From Flavobacteriales bacterium (GTDB lineage Bacteria; Bacteroidota; Bacteroidia; NS11-12g; UBA955), in contig CANFLS010000001.1 in assembly GCA_947447955.1 (NCBI GenBank), positions 177,413 through 241,412 of the forward strand: a stretch of DNA of 64,000 nt. The letters run 5' to 3'. Under the pieces are notes generated by a model. The model was not told where the DNA came from and ran no database searches. It was given only the letters and a program-made list of their open reading frames with translations. Of the stretch, positions 16,399-25,851 are shown piece after piece (position 1 is the first letter of the stretch; every line of letters begins with the position of its first letter). Both the position numbers and the translations under genes were made by a program.

Positions 16399-17718
16399 AT
16401 GGTAATTTCTCAAATTGTATTTGCCCTATTCCTAGCTACTGGAGTTTATTTTTTTGTAGGAAGTGTTGGTGTTATTCGCCGTAATATTTTATTAGGAAAA
16501 GACGTTGATTTAAGTGACAATCCTGCGGCTCGTTGGAAACAACTTTTTTGGGTTGCAATGGGTCAAAGCAAAATGGTAAAAAGACCGGTTGCTGGCTTTT
16601 TTCATATCTTGATTTATTTGGGATTTGTGCTCATTAACATTGAGGTTTTAGAAATCATGATTGATGGGCTTTTTGGAACCCATCGGTTTTTTGCACACTA
16701 TCTTGGAAGTTTTTATGATATTGCTATTGGATTTTTTGAAATCCTAGCCTTTGGCGTTATTGTAGCATGTGTTGTGTTTTTGTTGCGCAGATATGTGGCA
16801 AAAACTCCTCGATTACAAATGCCGGAATTAAAAGGTTGGCCAATGAAAGATGCCACTATTATATTGGTTGTTGAAATTGTATTGATGGGTGCTTTACTCA
16901 AAATGAATGCTGCTGAACAAGTTTTACAGCACAGAGGCGTTATGGCTGAACATGGCAGTTTTCCAATCAGTCATTTTTTAGTTCCATTTTTTGAGGGATT
17001 TTCAGACGGCACTTTGGTGCTCTTGGAAAGAACTGCTTGGTGGTTCCATTTTGTGGGAATATTGGTCTTTTTGAATTATGTACCATTTAGTAAGCACTGG
17101 CATATTATCATGAGCTTCCCAAATGTTTATTATAGTTCTTTGACTCCGAAAGGACAGTTCACAAATATGGCTTCAGTTACTACTGAGGTGAAGTTAATGA
17201 TGGATCCTTCGGCGCAGCCGCCAGAAGACTACGAAGCCCCATTGGGATTTGGTGCAAAAGACGTGCAAGATTTAACTTGGAAGAATTTGATGGATGCCTA
17301 TAGTTGCACCGAATGTGGCAGGTGTAGCAGCGTTTGCCCTGCAAACGTTACCGGTAAATTGTTAAGTCCAAGAAAAATCATGATGGACACACGCGATCGA
17401 TTGGAAGAAGTGGGCAAGGCCATGGATACAGCAAAAAAGGCGGGTACTCCAATAGAAGGAAGGGTAGAAGACGGCAAAGATTTGCATTCTTATATTTCTG
17501 CCGAAGAACTTTGGGCATGCACTACTTGCAATGCCTGCGCTGAAGCTTGTCCTGTAAATATCAATCCAGTTGATATCATTTATCAATTGCGCCAATACAA
17601 AGTAATGGAGCAAAGTGCAGCACCTTCAGAATTAAATGGTATGTTTACCAACATGGAAAACAATGGTGCACCATGGCAATTCAACCAGAACGATAAGGGA
17701 AATTGGGCCAATAGTTAA
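16399..17718 (+). CDS. Membrane-bound 4Fe-4S protein, heterodisulfide-reductase-like
   Basis: 439 residues. The N-terminal half has about five hydrophobic membrane segments, including conserved histidines (HILIYLGF, HRFFAHYLGSF, WWFHFVGILVF) that could bind haem b as in NarI-type domains. The soluble C-terminal part carries two 4Fe-4S motifs, CTECGRCSSVCPAN (near residue 302) and CTTCNACAEACPVN (near 374). This is the electron-carrying half of an HdrD/GlpC-like module. The partner with CCG domains, which often follows directly in Bacteroidota, is missing: tatA comes next. The likely role is membrane electron transfer with an unlinked partner. Confidence 0.88.
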   Translation: MVISQIVFALFLATGVYFFVGSVGVIRRNILLGKDVDLSDNPAARWKQLFWVAMGQSKMVKRPVAGFFHILIYLGFVLINIEVLEIMIDGLFGTHRFFAHYLGSFYDIAIGFFEILAFGVIVACVVFLLRRYVAKTPRLQMPELKGWPMKDATIILVVEIVLMGALLKMNAAEQVLQHRGVMAEHGSFPISHFLVPFFEGFSDGTLVLLERTAWWFHFVGILVFLNYVPFSKHWHIIMSFPNVYYSSLTPKGQFTNMASVTTEVKLMMDPSAQPPEDYEAPLGFGAKDVQDLTWKNLMDAYSCTECGRCSSVCPANVTGKLLSPRKIMMDTRDRLEEVGKAMDTAKKAGTPIEGRVEDGKDLHSYISAEELWACTTCNACAEACPVNINPVDIIYQLRQYKVMEQSAAPSELNGMFTNMENNGAPWQFNQNDKGNWANS

Positions 17719-17772
17719 TCGGATTTTATGGAATTCCGTAAAATCTGCAATTATTAACTGATATTTCTTTAT

Positions 17773-17780
17773 TATCTTTG
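17773..17780 (+). promoter_or_regulatory. Promoter -7 box of the tatA-gatA operon
   Basis: TATCTTTG, a full consensus match, 7 nt before the tatA ATG at 17788. No TTG is visible at the expected -33 position. Confidence 0.55.
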
Positions 17781-17787
17781 AGGTCTC

Positions 17788-18009
17788 ATGAGCAGTTTAT
17801 TAAATACTATGTTAATTTTAGGAATGGGTACTGGCGAAGTCGTTGTTGTAGCCTTGATCTTATTGTTGTTGTTTGGTGGTAAAAAAATTCCAGAACTAAT
17901 GCGTGGCCTTGGCCGTGGTGTTCGTGAATTTAATGACGCGAAATCAGGCATCAAGAGTGAGATTCAAAAAGGAATGAACGAAGAGAAAAACCCAGATTCA
18001 GACAATTGA
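17788..18009 (+). CDS. tatA: Sec-independent protein translocase subunit TatA
   Basis: 73 residues. One N-terminal transmembrane helix (GEVVVVALILLLLFGG) leads into the TatA hinge FGGKKIPELMRGLGRGVREF and a charged amphipathic tail. TatA oligomers form the pore of the twin-arginine system, which exports folded proteins. The N-terminus has about seven residues before the second methionine (M8). The promoter box 7 nt upstream favours the ATG used here. The stop overlaps the gatA start by 4 bases (TTGA). Confidence 0.92.
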   Translation: MSSLLNTMLILGMGTGEVVVVALILLLLFGGKKIPELMRGLGRGVREFNDAKSGIKSEIQKGMNEEKNPDSDN

Positions 18010-19430
18010 AAACATACAATCGCATTTCCGAAGTTCGGTCAGACTTAAATTCGGGTGCGGTTTCATGTGTCCAACTTGTGAATCACTATCTTCAAAACAT
18101 TGAAGATAAAAAGCATCTAAATGCTTTTTTAGAAGTGTGGGCCGATGAAGCTTTGTCACGTGCAACTTTGATCGATGAAAAGATTAAGCTAGGTACCGCT
18201 GGGCGCTTGGCTGGTGTTGTTGTTGCCCTAAAAGACGTACTTGCTTATGAAAACCACAAAGTGGGATCTTCTTCAAAAATTTTGGAGGGATTTGAGTCGT
18301 TATATTCAGCAACCGTTGTGCAACGTTTGTTCAACGAAGATGCAATTTTTATTGGCAGAACAAATTGCGATGAATTTGCAATGGGTGCTTCGAATGAAAA
18401 TAGCGCTTATGGTCCTGTAAAAAACGCAGCCGACGAAAGTCGTGTTCCAGGAGGTTCTTCTGGTGGAAGTGCTGTTGCGGTACAAGCAGATATGTGCCAT
18501 TGTGCCTTGGGTTCAGACACTGGAGGTTCTATTCGTCAACCAAGTGCTTTTACAGGAACCTTTGGATTTAAACCAACCTATGGTTTGATTTCGCGTTTTG
18601 GATTGTTGGCATATGCTTCAAGTTTTGATCAAATTGGACCAATGACAAAAAGTTTGGAAGACAATATGCTCCTCACTGAAATCATGGCTGGATTTGATCA
18701 GCACGATGCAACAATGCGTCAACAACCTGCCGATAAATATACCACTGCTGTGGCGCCTAAAAAGGCCAAGTTTGCAGTAATGAATGAAGCTATTCACCAT
18801 CCAGGCGTTGCCGAAGAAGTGAAATCTTCCTTCAAGATATTAATACAGAATTTAGAAAGTGCGGGTCATGAAATTACCTATTTCGATTTCCCTCTGTTAG
18901 AACAATTGGTACCTGCTTACTACGTTTTAACTACGGCTGAAGCAAGTAGCAATTTGTCGAGATACACTGGAATGTTATATGGCAAAAGAAGTGAAAATTC
19001 CCACGATTTAGAATCAACTTATACGTTGAGTAGAACTGAAGGTTTTGGTCCTGAGGTGAAACGTAGAATCATGTTGGGTACTTTTGTTTTGTCGAGCGAT
19101 CATTACGATGCTTACTATAGCAAAGCTCAAAAAGTGAGACGTGTGATTCAAGATCAAACCAATGCGGTATTGGAAAATGTAGATGCTATTTTGATTCCAA
19201 CTACAAGTACACCTGCATTTAAATTTGGCGAAAAAAGTAAAGATCCGATTGCCATGTATTTGGCTGATTTATTTACAGTTCAAGCAAATTTAGCTGGTAA
19301 TCCTGCAATATCTCTTCCGTTATTTGAAACTGAAGCTGGTTTGCCAATGGGCATTCAATTGATGGGTAAATCTTTCAAAGAGCAAGAATTATTTAATTTG
19401 TCTCAATTATTGATTGAAACGTGCAATTAA
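18006..19430 (+). CDS. gatA: Aspartyl/glutamyl-tRNA amidotransferase subunit A
   Basis: 474 residues. It is the amidase subunit of GatCAB, which releases ammonia from glutamine to convert Glu-tRNA-Gln (or Asp-tRNA-Asn) to the amide. Amidase-signature residues are visible: catalytic lysine K76 in VALKDVL, the cis-serine stretch PGGSSGGSAVAV and the nucleophile stretch GSDTGGSIRQPSAF. The start is TTG, overlapping the tatA stop by 4 bases, and the N-terminus matches the family (VSCVQLVNHYLQNIEDKKHLNAFLEV). Because asnS is also encoded in this window, the main role is probably Gln-tRNA formation. gatB and gatC are elsewhere. Confidence 0.95.
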   Translation: MKTYNRISEVRSDLNSGAVSCVQLVNHYLQNIEDKKHLNAFLEVWADEALSRATLIDEKIKLGTAGRLAGVVVALKDVLAYENHKVGSSSKILEGFESLYSATVVQRLFNEDAIFIGRTNCDEFAMGASNENSAYGPVKNAADESRVPGGSSGGSAVAVQADMCHCALGSDTGGSIRQPSAFTGTFGFKPTYGLISRFGLLAYASSFDQIGPMTKSLEDNMLLTEIMAGFDQHDATMRQQPADKYTTAVAPKKAKFAVMNEAIHHPGVAEEVKSSFKILIQNLESAGHEITYFDFPLLEQLVPAYYVLTTAEASSNLSRYTGMLYGKRSENSHDLESTYTLSRTEGFGPEVKRRIMLGTFVLSSDHYDAYYSKAQKVRRVIQDQTNAVLENVDAILIPTTSTPAFKFGEKSKDPIAMYLADLFTVQANLAGNPAISLPLFETEAGLPMGIQLMGKSFKEQELFNLSQLLIETCN

Positions 19431-20680
19431 TGAAGCAAGGATTTAAGTTTTTATTATTGGCTTCTCTTTTGTGGAGCGCATTGGGTGCGCAATCTGTAAA
19501 AGTTGAAAAGGAAATCAAAAAACTAGAAAGCAGGGGTGTTCCTTATTTCTACAATCAAGAAATTGAACAAACCACCAAAGATTGGATAATGAATGAAAAC
19601 GGTGGAACTTCCATTGTTTTGGGTAGATACAAATATTACAGCACACACATTGATGCAGTTCGTAGAAAATATGATTTGCCTTGGTTTGTTGCCATGATTC
19701 CTGCGGGAAATACTGGTTTTGAAACAAGATACAAAGATGAATCTGGATTTTCAGGAATGTGGCCATTATCATACTTGATTGCTAAAAAATATGGATTGGT
19801 ACAAATGGCTTTATACGATGAACGTAGAGATCCAAATGCTGCTGATGAAGCTGCCTGCCATTATTTAAAAGACTTGTATACAATCTATGGCGATTGGCTT
19901 AAAGTCATTACCGCTTTTAAAATTGGACCAGCCAGATTGAATCAAGTGATTCATACTGCGGGTTCTCTAGACTTCAATAAAATTTATTTGTTGTTAGAGC
20001 CGCAAGAAAGAATTCCTGTTATACAATTTTATTCGGCTATGGTTGCCTTAAATTATTGTATTGAGGAAGGTGAAATCAGAGAGACTGAATTTAAGCAAAT
20101 TGTTTCAGACACTGTTTCTTCTGTTAATCAAATTTTACCTTTTACCTTAATTCAAGAGCATTTTGATGTTTCTGTGAATGATTTAAGAAATTTAAATCCC
20201 TCATTGAAAACTGACTATGTGCCTTACATGGGAAAAGCTTTTGTATTTAGAATGCCGAAAAAAATGGTTTCTAAATTTAGGGCTAAAAGAGATTCAATTA
20301 ATTATTGGTTAATAGTTAAACCGGTAAAACCTATTGAATATGATACCATGGTTGAAGTATTGGAAAACAACGATACTGTTACAATTTTGAAAACATCTGA
20401 GGAACCTCATGATGTTGAAAGTACTGTAATACCAAAACCATTGGCAGACAGAAAAATTTGGGTTTATTATTCGGTGAAAAAGGGCGATGGCTTATTCACA
20501 TTGACTGATATTTTTGATTGTACTCCAACGCAAATGCGCTCTTGGAATAGAATGAGAGGGAATGAATTGGCTTTGGGACGTTCACTGAAATTTTACGTGT
20601 ATGCGAGCAAAAAGGCTTTTTACACGAATTTGAATAATTTAACCACCTTAGAAAAGCGAAATATTGCCGAACAAGATTAA
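19430..20680 (+). CDS. Lytic-transglycosylase-like protein with LysM domains; catalytic Glu apparently replaced
   Basis: 416 residues. A signal peptide ends near LGAQS. The region from about residue 83 aligns without gaps to MltD-type GH23 enzymes: LP at the start, P91, then W111 and YGL at 121-123, followed by DERRDPNAADEAACHYLKDLY. The family's catalytic pair Glu-Ser (normally three residues after P91) reads Asn94-Thr95, and the WQ motif reads WP, so it may be inactive. LysM-like segments lie near 230-275 and 350-395 and suggest peptidoglycan binding. The ATG overlaps the gatA stop by one base (TAATG), and the next gene overlaps in the same way. Confidence 0.82.
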   Translation: MKQGFKFLLLASLLWSALGAQSVKVEKEIKKLESRGVPYFYNQEIEQTTKDWIMNENGGTSIVLGRYKYYSTHIDAVRRKYDLPWFVAMIPAGNTGFETRYKDESGFSGMWPLSYLIAKKYGLVQMALYDERRDPNAADEAACHYLKDLYTIYGDWLKVITAFKIGPARLNQVIHTAGSLDFNKIYLLLEPQERIPVIQFYSAMVALNYCIEEGEIRETEFKQIVSDTVSSVNQILPFTLIQEHFDVSVNDLRNLNPSLKTDYVPYMGKAFVFRMPKKMVSKFRAKRDSINYWLIVKPVKPIEYDTMVEVLENNDTVTILKTSEEPHDVESTVIPKPLADRKIWVYYSVKKGDGLFTLTDIFDCTPTQMRSWNRMRGNELALGRSLKFYVYASKKAFYTNLNNLTTLEKRNIAEQD

Positions 20681-22944
20681 TGAAAAATAATCTCCTTTTA
20701 TTAGGCATTCTATTTTTTAGCGTTTCATTGTTTGGACAAGTTAATTCTTACAATAAAAACAAACCTTTTATCATTCATAAAGTCGATCATCCTATTAAGG
20801 TTGATGGTATTTTGGATGAAGTAATTTGGTCTAAACTTAAGGACAATATTATTGAACATGAATTTGTTCAATATTTCCCTTACGACACGTCGAAAGCCAT
20901 TACAAAAACGGAGTTCGAGTTGGCCCATGATGATAAATTTATCTATGCAGCCTTTGTTTGTCAGAATAGGAATGTAAAAAAGCCTTTTGTAATTCAGAGT
21001 TTAAAAAGAGACTTCAGTGTGAATACAAATGATGCTGTTGTTTTGTCAATTTCTCCATTTTTGGATGGTCAAAACGGATTTTCATTTGGTGTAACCCCTT
21101 TTAATGCACAAAGAGAAGGTGCCATTGAAAACGGTGGGAACATGGGTGTTACAACAGCTTGGGATCAAGTTTGGTTTAGTCAAACTAAAATTTCTGATAG
21201 TTTTTGGGTAGCTGAAATTGCTATCCCACTTTCGAGTATTCGATTCATAAAAGGATCTAAAGTTTGGAGTTTTAATGTTGCCCGAATAGATTTAAAAAAC
21301 AATGAAATTAGCAGCTACAAAAGAGTTCCTAGAAATTACAATGTGAGTTCTCTCGTATTTGCTGATTCAATGATTTGGGAAAATCCCATTATTGAGAAAT
21401 CGAAGAACTTGGCAATTATTCCTTATGTAAGCAGTATTTCTGAATCTAAAGGACCAGGACAGCCTTTTTCTACCAAACCTAAATTTGGAGGCGATGCCAA
21501 AATTGGAATTACTTCAAGTTTGAATTTAGATTTAACTGTGAATCCGGATTTTGCCAATGTAGATGTGGATGTTCAGCAACTCAATTTGACCAGATACAGT
21601 TTATATTTTCCCGAACGCAGGCAGTTCTTCATTGAGAATAGTGACTTATTTGCCAACTTTGGATTTAGGCAAATTAGACCGTTTTTCTCTAGGAGAATTG
21701 GATTGAATTCAGATGTTGGAAGTGTGCCCATTTTATATGGGGTAAGACTATCTGGCAAATACGGAAATGGGTTGCGTTTGGGAGCAATGAATTTAACTAC
21801 CGCCCGTTATAACGAGTCAATAGCACCAATCAATTATACCGTATTGGCATTTCAAAAAAAGGTGTTTCAAGCTTCAAACATTGGCATGATCTTGGTGAAT
21901 GACCAAGTCCTTAATTCCCCCCAAAAAGGAGACTACAATACTGTTGCTGGAGTTGAATTTAACTTACTTACGAAAAGTAATATTTGGTCAGGAAAAGGGT
22001 TCGTACAGAAATCATTTTACCCCGGAGTTGGAAACCATGGCTACGCCCATGCAACTTGGTTGTTATATAAAACTTTGAAATGGTTTGTGATGTGGAACCA
22101 TGAGTACGTAAGTAAGTCCTTTATTGCGAGAACTGGCTTTGTTCCTAGAACCGACAATTATAATTTGATTACAAAAAAAACGGTTAAATACGATTATTGG
22201 CGCTTGGAACCCCAAATCAAAAGGATATTTTATCCCAAAGGCAATTTGAAGAAGATTATCAATAACTATGGACTTTCTGTATACAATAGCAGTTATTATG
22301 ATAGTTCGTATAATCCTACAGAATCATACACCGAAAATTCTGTTGAATTCAATTTTCAAAATAGCACTTATTTGCAAATAAGCTATGAGAAAGAGTTTTA
22401 CAGACTTTTTCTTCCATTTGCACCTGTAAACTTACCCAATAAGGATTATTTTTTAGGAAAATACCACTGGGATAATTTACATATTGAATTTAATTCTAAC
22501 ACCAGAAAATCTTTAAGTTGTTCTACCGAATATGTTTTTGGGGGATATTTTGAAGGAAAAAAAGCTGAATATACGGCTGCTGTTAGTTATCGTTTGCCAG
22601 GTTTGGGAAAACGCAAATTGCCGCGGTGGTTTATTACTGCAAACATTAAGCATGTTGATATACAGGTAAGAGATAGCCTCAATTATAAGATTGATTTAAT
22701 AGGATTTAAAGCTGATTATACACTAACTACAACCACGTATCTAACAGGATATTGGCAATTGAATGCTCAAAATAAATTGATGAATGTAAATATTCGTTTT
22801 CAATGGAGGTATAGGCCAATGTGTGATTTATTTGTGGTGTTCTCTCAAAACTGGAATCAAGTTTATCTTGTTCCAACAGCACGAACGGAAGTATGGGATG
22901 CCAAGGGTAGAAATTTAGCAGCAAAACTGGTTTACTGGTTTTAA
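20680..22944 (+). CDS. DUF5916 protein with CBM9-like N-terminal domain, outer-membrane barrel
   Basis: 754 residues. A signal peptide ends near LFGQ. Residues about 35-220 are a carbohydrate-binding-family-9-like domain (VDGILDEVIWSKL, FELAHDDKFIYAAFVC, WDQVWFSQTKISDSFWVAEIAIPLSSIRF). The DUF5916 region follows with the well-conserved LTVNPDFANVDVDVQQLNL and YFPERRQFFIENSDLF near 295-325. The rest is rich in alternating aromatic beta-strands and ends WDAKGRNLAAKLVYWF, typical of an outer-membrane barrel. The function is unknown. The start overlaps the preceding stop by one base, making it the last gene of the tatA operon. Confidence 0.88.
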   Translation: MKNNLLLLGILFFSVSLFGQVNSYNKNKPFIIHKVDHPIKVDGILDEVIWSKLKDNIIEHEFVQYFPYDTSKAITKTEFELAHDDKFIYAAFVCQNRNVKKPFVIQSLKRDFSVNTNDAVVLSISPFLDGQNGFSFGVTPFNAQREGAIENGGNMGVTTAWDQVWFSQTKISDSFWVAEIAIPLSSIRFIKGSKVWSFNVARIDLKNNEISSYKRVPRNYNVSSLVFADSMIWENPIIEKSKNLAIIPYVSSISESKGPGQPFSTKPKFGGDAKIGITSSLNLDLTVNPDFANVDVDVQQLNLTRYSLYFPERRQFFIENSDLFANFGFRQIRPFFSRRIGLNSDVGSVPILYGVRLSGKYGNGLRLGAMNLTTARYNESIAPINYTVLAFQKKVFQASNIGMILVNDQVLNSPQKGDYNTVAGVEFNLLTKSNIWSGKGFVQKSFYPGVGNHGYAHATWLLYKTLKWFVMWNHEYVSKSFIARTGFVPRTDNYNLITKKTVKYDYWRLEPQIKRIFYPKGNLKKIINNYGLSVYNSSYYDSSYNPTESYTENSVEFNFQNSTYLQISYEKEFYRLFLPFAPVNLPNKDYFLGKYHWDNLHIEFNSNTRKSLSCSTEYVFGGYFEGKKAEYTAAVSYRLPGLGKRKLPRWFITANIKHVDIQVRDSLNYKIDLIGFKADYTLTTTTYLTGYWQLNAQNKLMNVNIRFQWRYRPMCDLFVVFSQNWNQVYLVPTARTEVWDAKGRNLAAKLVYWF

Positions 22945-23015
22945 TTATCGAATATTTTTATCATTTGCCGAATGTCTTTTTAATCGTCATATTTTTTCGT
23001 CAATTTTGAAGATAT

Positions 23016-23816
23016 ATGATACGCAATCACGAAATTGATTATTACATACACGGCGAAGAAATGCAGTGTGTAGAAATTGAGTTAGATCCTCAAGAAACAG
23101 TAATTGCCGAAAGTGGCAGTTTCATGTTTATGGACAATGGCATTGAAATGCAGACCATTTTTGGCGACGGAAGCCAACAAAATTCAGGTGGCTTTTTCGA
23201 CAAATTGATGGGGGCCGGAAAACGATTATTGGTGGGTGAAAGTTTGTTCATGACGGCTTTTACCAATAACGGATATGGCAAGCAGAAAGTGGCTTTTGCT
23301 GCACCTTATGCCGGCAAAATTGTAGCACTCGATTTATCTCGATTGGGAAATAAAATCATTTGCCAAAAAGATGCATTTTTATGCGCGGCCAAAGGGGTTA
23401 GCGTGGGTATCGAATTTCAACGAAAACTTGGAACAGGCCTATTCGGTGGTGAAGGTTTTATCATGGAAAAACTTGAAGGCGATGGAATGGCCTTTGTTCA
23501 TGCTGGTGGATTTATTTTGGAACGTGATTTGGCTCCAGGTGAACAATTGAAAGTTGATACGGGTTGTATCGTTGCGTTTACATCAAATGTAAACTACGAT
23601 ATTCAAATGGTAAAAGGAATTAAAAATGCGATTTTTGGTGGTGAGGGATTATTTTTTGCTACCCTTTCTGGACCCGGAAAAGTTTGGTTACAAAGCTTGC
23701 CTGTAAGCCGTTTGGCAAGTAGAATTTTAAGCTACGGTCAACCAATGGGCGGTAGAAAAGAAGAAGGAAGTATTCTTGGCGGACTTGGAAATATGTTTGA
23801 TGGAGATGGGTTTTAA
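23016..23816 (+). CDS. TIGR00266/AIM24-family protein
   Basis: 266 residues. Family features are the early [31 protein letters not shown], the glycine-rich [22 protein letters not shown] and [27 protein letters not shown], and the late [29 protein letters not shown]. The fold is a double-stranded beta-helix-like barrel. No biochemical role is established for the bacterial proteins. There is no signal peptide. A CAATTTTG at 23001-23008, 7 nt before the ATG, is a weak -7 resemblance. It is monocistronic and convergent with the FAH gene. Confidence 0.9.
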   Translation: MIRNHEIDYYIHGEEMQCVEIELDPQETVIAESGSFMFMDNGIEMQTIFGDGSQQNSGGFFDKLMGAGKRLLVGESLFMTAFTNNGYGKQKVAFAAPYAGKIVALDLSRLGNKIICQKDAFLCAAKGVSVGIEFQRKLGTGLFGGEGFIMEKLEGDGMAFVHAGGFILERDLAPGEQLKVDTGCIVAFTSNVNYDIQMVKGIKNAIFGGEGLFFATLSGPGKVWLQSLPVSRLASRILSYGQPMGGRKEEGSILGGLGNMFDGDGF

Positions 23817-23832
23817 TCCAACTCCATCAAAA
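23797..23832. other. 10-bp inverted repeat spanning the TIGR00266 stop codon
   Basis: TTTGATGGAG at 23797-23806 pairs with CTCCATCAAA at 23823-23832 across a 16-nt loop containing the stop codon. It lies between two convergent genes but has no T-tract on either strand, so termination is uncertain. Confidence 0.35.
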
Positions 23833-23838
23833 TAAAAA

Positions 23839-24846
23839 TTAGTTCATTTTTTTAAGCGCCAATAGTGACATGTCACTATTTTCTTTTACAATGGTATTGC
23901 TCAAGTGACCCAAAGCAGTAATATCCATTGTAACAACATCACCTGCTTGTAACCACTGTGGCTTAAAGCTAGGATCGTTTAACAAGCCTGTACCATTTAA
24001 TTCTAGGAAACAACCTGTTCCAACGGTACCAGATCCAATTACATCACCAGGGAAAATATCTGCACCGTATGCGCAACGCTCAATGATTTCAGCAAAGGTC
24101 CAATCCATGTCGCCAACGCTACCGCTACTCACTTGAATTCCATTTACATGACAACTCATTTTTAGGTCGTAACTATTTCCAACATGTCCTGGTTTTGCAG
24201 GAATTTTAAATGATTCCAATTCATCAGGGGTAACCAACCAAGGACCAATTACGGTGCTGAAGTCTTTTCCTTTTGCAGGACCAAGGTTTAACAACATTTC
24301 TTCCATTTGCAAGGTTCTAGCGCTCATGTCGTTCATGATCATAAAACCAGCAATATATTGATCAGCATCAGCGGCTTTCACATTTCTGCCTCTTTTTCCT
24401 AAAACAACCGCCACTTCCAATTCAAAGTCTAACTTTTGAAAATGATCGGGCATACAAGGTATTTCACCAGGACCCATTATGGCATTGTGGTTTGTAAAAT
24501 AGAAAATAGGATATTGATCGAACTCAGCAATCATAGGAACGTTTCTGTTTCTACGTGCTGCTGCTACGTGCTGTCTGAAGGCGTAACCATCGCGGCAGCT
24601 GGTAGGATTTGGTACTGGAGCCAAAAGGTTTGAACCTTCAAGAGTACTTGATAAAGCTTCGTGATTTCCAGTTAAAATTTGCGCTTCTACTTCTTTCGCT
24701 TTTACCATGTTGGCATCCCAATCTTTTAGAATGTCAGACATTTGAGATGGAATGGTATTGTCAATTTTATTTACTGGATAAATCTTTTCATTTACAATAA
24801 TTCCAACTTCAGGAGTTTGTTGATTGATGTAGGTAACAAATTTCAT
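23839..24846 (-). CDS. Fumarylacetoacetate hydrolase family protein
   Basis: 335 residues. FAH-fold hydrolases cleave carbon-carbon bonds in beta-diketo acids such as fumarylacetoacetate at the end of tyrosine breakdown. Metal-binding and core motifs are visible: KLDFELEVAVVLGKRGRNV (near 129-147), FMIMNDMSARTLQMEEM, and GPAKGKDFSTVIGPWLVTPDEL. The C-terminal GDVIGSGTVGTGCFLELNG is typical of the fold. The substrate is not certain, although the length and the full motif set fit tyrosine or homogentisate-type pathways. The ATG is 4 nt after a TATTTTTG box (24851-24858), so a near-leaderless mRNA is expected. It is monocistronic. Confidence 0.9.
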   Translation of the reverse strand: MKFVTYINQQTPEVGIIVNEKIYPVNKIDNTIPSQMSDILKDWDANMVKAKEVEAQILTGNHEALSSTLEGSNLLAPVPNPTSCRDGYAFRQHVAAARRNRNVPMIAEFDQYPIFYFTNHNAIMGPGEIPCMPDHFQKLDFELEVAVVLGKRGRNVKAADADQYIAGFMIMNDMSARTLQMEEMLLNLGPAKGKDFSTVIGPWLVTPDELESFKIPAKPGHVGNSYDLKMSCHVNGIQVSSGSVGDMDWTFAEIIERCAYGADIFPGDVIGSGTVGTGCFLELNGTGLLNDPSFKPQWLQAGDVVTMDITALGHLSNTIVKENSDMSLLALKKMN

Positions 24847-24850
24847 GGCA

Positions 24851-24858
24851 CAAAAATA
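24851..24858 (-). promoter_or_regulatory. Promoter -7 box of the FAH gene
   Basis: TATTTTTG on the minus strand, 4 nt before the ATG at 24846. Confidence 0.5.
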
Positions 24859-24939
24859 CGCAATCGTTTGAACTTTTGGGGGAAAACTCGATTTGCAGAA
24901 TGAGAAATTCGATAAGACATTTGAAGGGAATTATAAAAA

Positions 24940-25851
24940 ATGGCGTCGCAAGTTGTATTGGTAACCGGAAGTAATGGCCTTTTAGGCCAAAAACTTACAG
25001 ATTTGTATCTTCAAAAATCTGATATTACATTGATTGCCACAGGCAGAGGCGCAAACCGATATCCCTCAAAAGAAGGATATGTTTACCAAGAGATGGACAT
25101 AGAAAACAAGGCACAAGTTGCCGAAGTTTTAGAAATGTATAAACCAAATGTAGTGATTCATACTGCGGCAATGACGCAAGTTGATGATTGCGAATTCGAA
25201 AAGGAAGCTTGTGTTTCGTTGAACATCGAAGCTGTTAAAACAATGGCTGAATTGTCTACAGAAATGGGATTTCATTTGGTGCATTTAAGCACCGATTTCA
25301 TTTTTGATGGAACCAAACCGATGTACACCGAAACCGATGTGGCAAATCCTTTGTCATATTACGGTTGGAGCAAATTGGAAGCGGAAAATATGGTCATTAA
25401 CCATGCAAAAAGTTGGTCAATTTTAAGAACTGTTTTGGTGTATGGTCAAGTTGCCGACATGAGCCGTTCGAATATCATTTTGTGGGCATATAATACGTTG
25501 AAAGATAAAAAAGTAGCGAAGGTTGTTTTTGATCAGTTTCGAACCCCAACGTTGGCCGAAGATTTGGCTCAAGGTTGTTTTTTGGCAGCAAGTCAAAAAG
25601 CACAAGGAATTTATAATGTTGCCGGTGAAGATTACTTAAACATCTATGAATTGGTTGAAAAAGTTGCGGGAATGTTTAATTTTTCAATGGAAAACCTTGA
25701 AAAGGTGAGTAGTACAACGTTGAATCAGCCTGCCAAACGTCCACCAATTACAGGATTAGACATAAGCAAAGCGAGAAAAGAGTTAGGTTATAAGCCGCAC
25801 AGTTTAACCGAAGGAATCCAAATTGTTTTGGGCGGCAGAAACGATTTATAA
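24940..25851 (+). CDS. dTDP-4-dehydrorhamnose reductase-like (RmlD) SDR protein
   Basis: 303 residues. The N-terminal Rossmann motif VTGSNGLLGQKL (residues 7-18), the NAD-binding VIHTAAMTQVDDCE, the LSTDFIFDG strand and the SDR catalytic YYGWSKLEAE (Tyr and Lys) match the RmlD/extended-SDR group, which reduces dTDP-4-keto-6-deoxyhexoses for surface sugars. The neighbours are not the other rml genes, so the sugar substrate is unproven. The end overlaps the convergent AlkD-like gene by 6 bp. Confidence 0.87.
   Translation: MASQVVLVTGSNGLLGQKLTDLYLQKSDITLIATGRGANRYPSKEGYVYQEMDIENKAQVAEVLEMYKPNVVIHTAAMTQVDDCEFEKEACVSLNIEAVKTMAELSTEMGFHLVHLSTDFIFDGTKPMYTETDVANPLSYYGWSKLEAENMVINHAKSWSILRTVLVYGQVADMSRSNIILWAYNTLKDKKVAKVVFDQFRTPTLAEDLAQGCFLAASQKAQGIYNVAGEDYLNIYELVEKVAGMFNFSMENLEKVSSTTLNQPAKRPPITGLDISKARKELGYKPHSLTEGIQIVLGGRNDL

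Noticed and set aside
23797..23832. Intrinsic terminator for TIGR00266 and FAH genes
   Set aside because: The 10-bp stem is perfect but the loop holds the stop codon and there is no T-tract in either direction; kept only as an inverted repeat.
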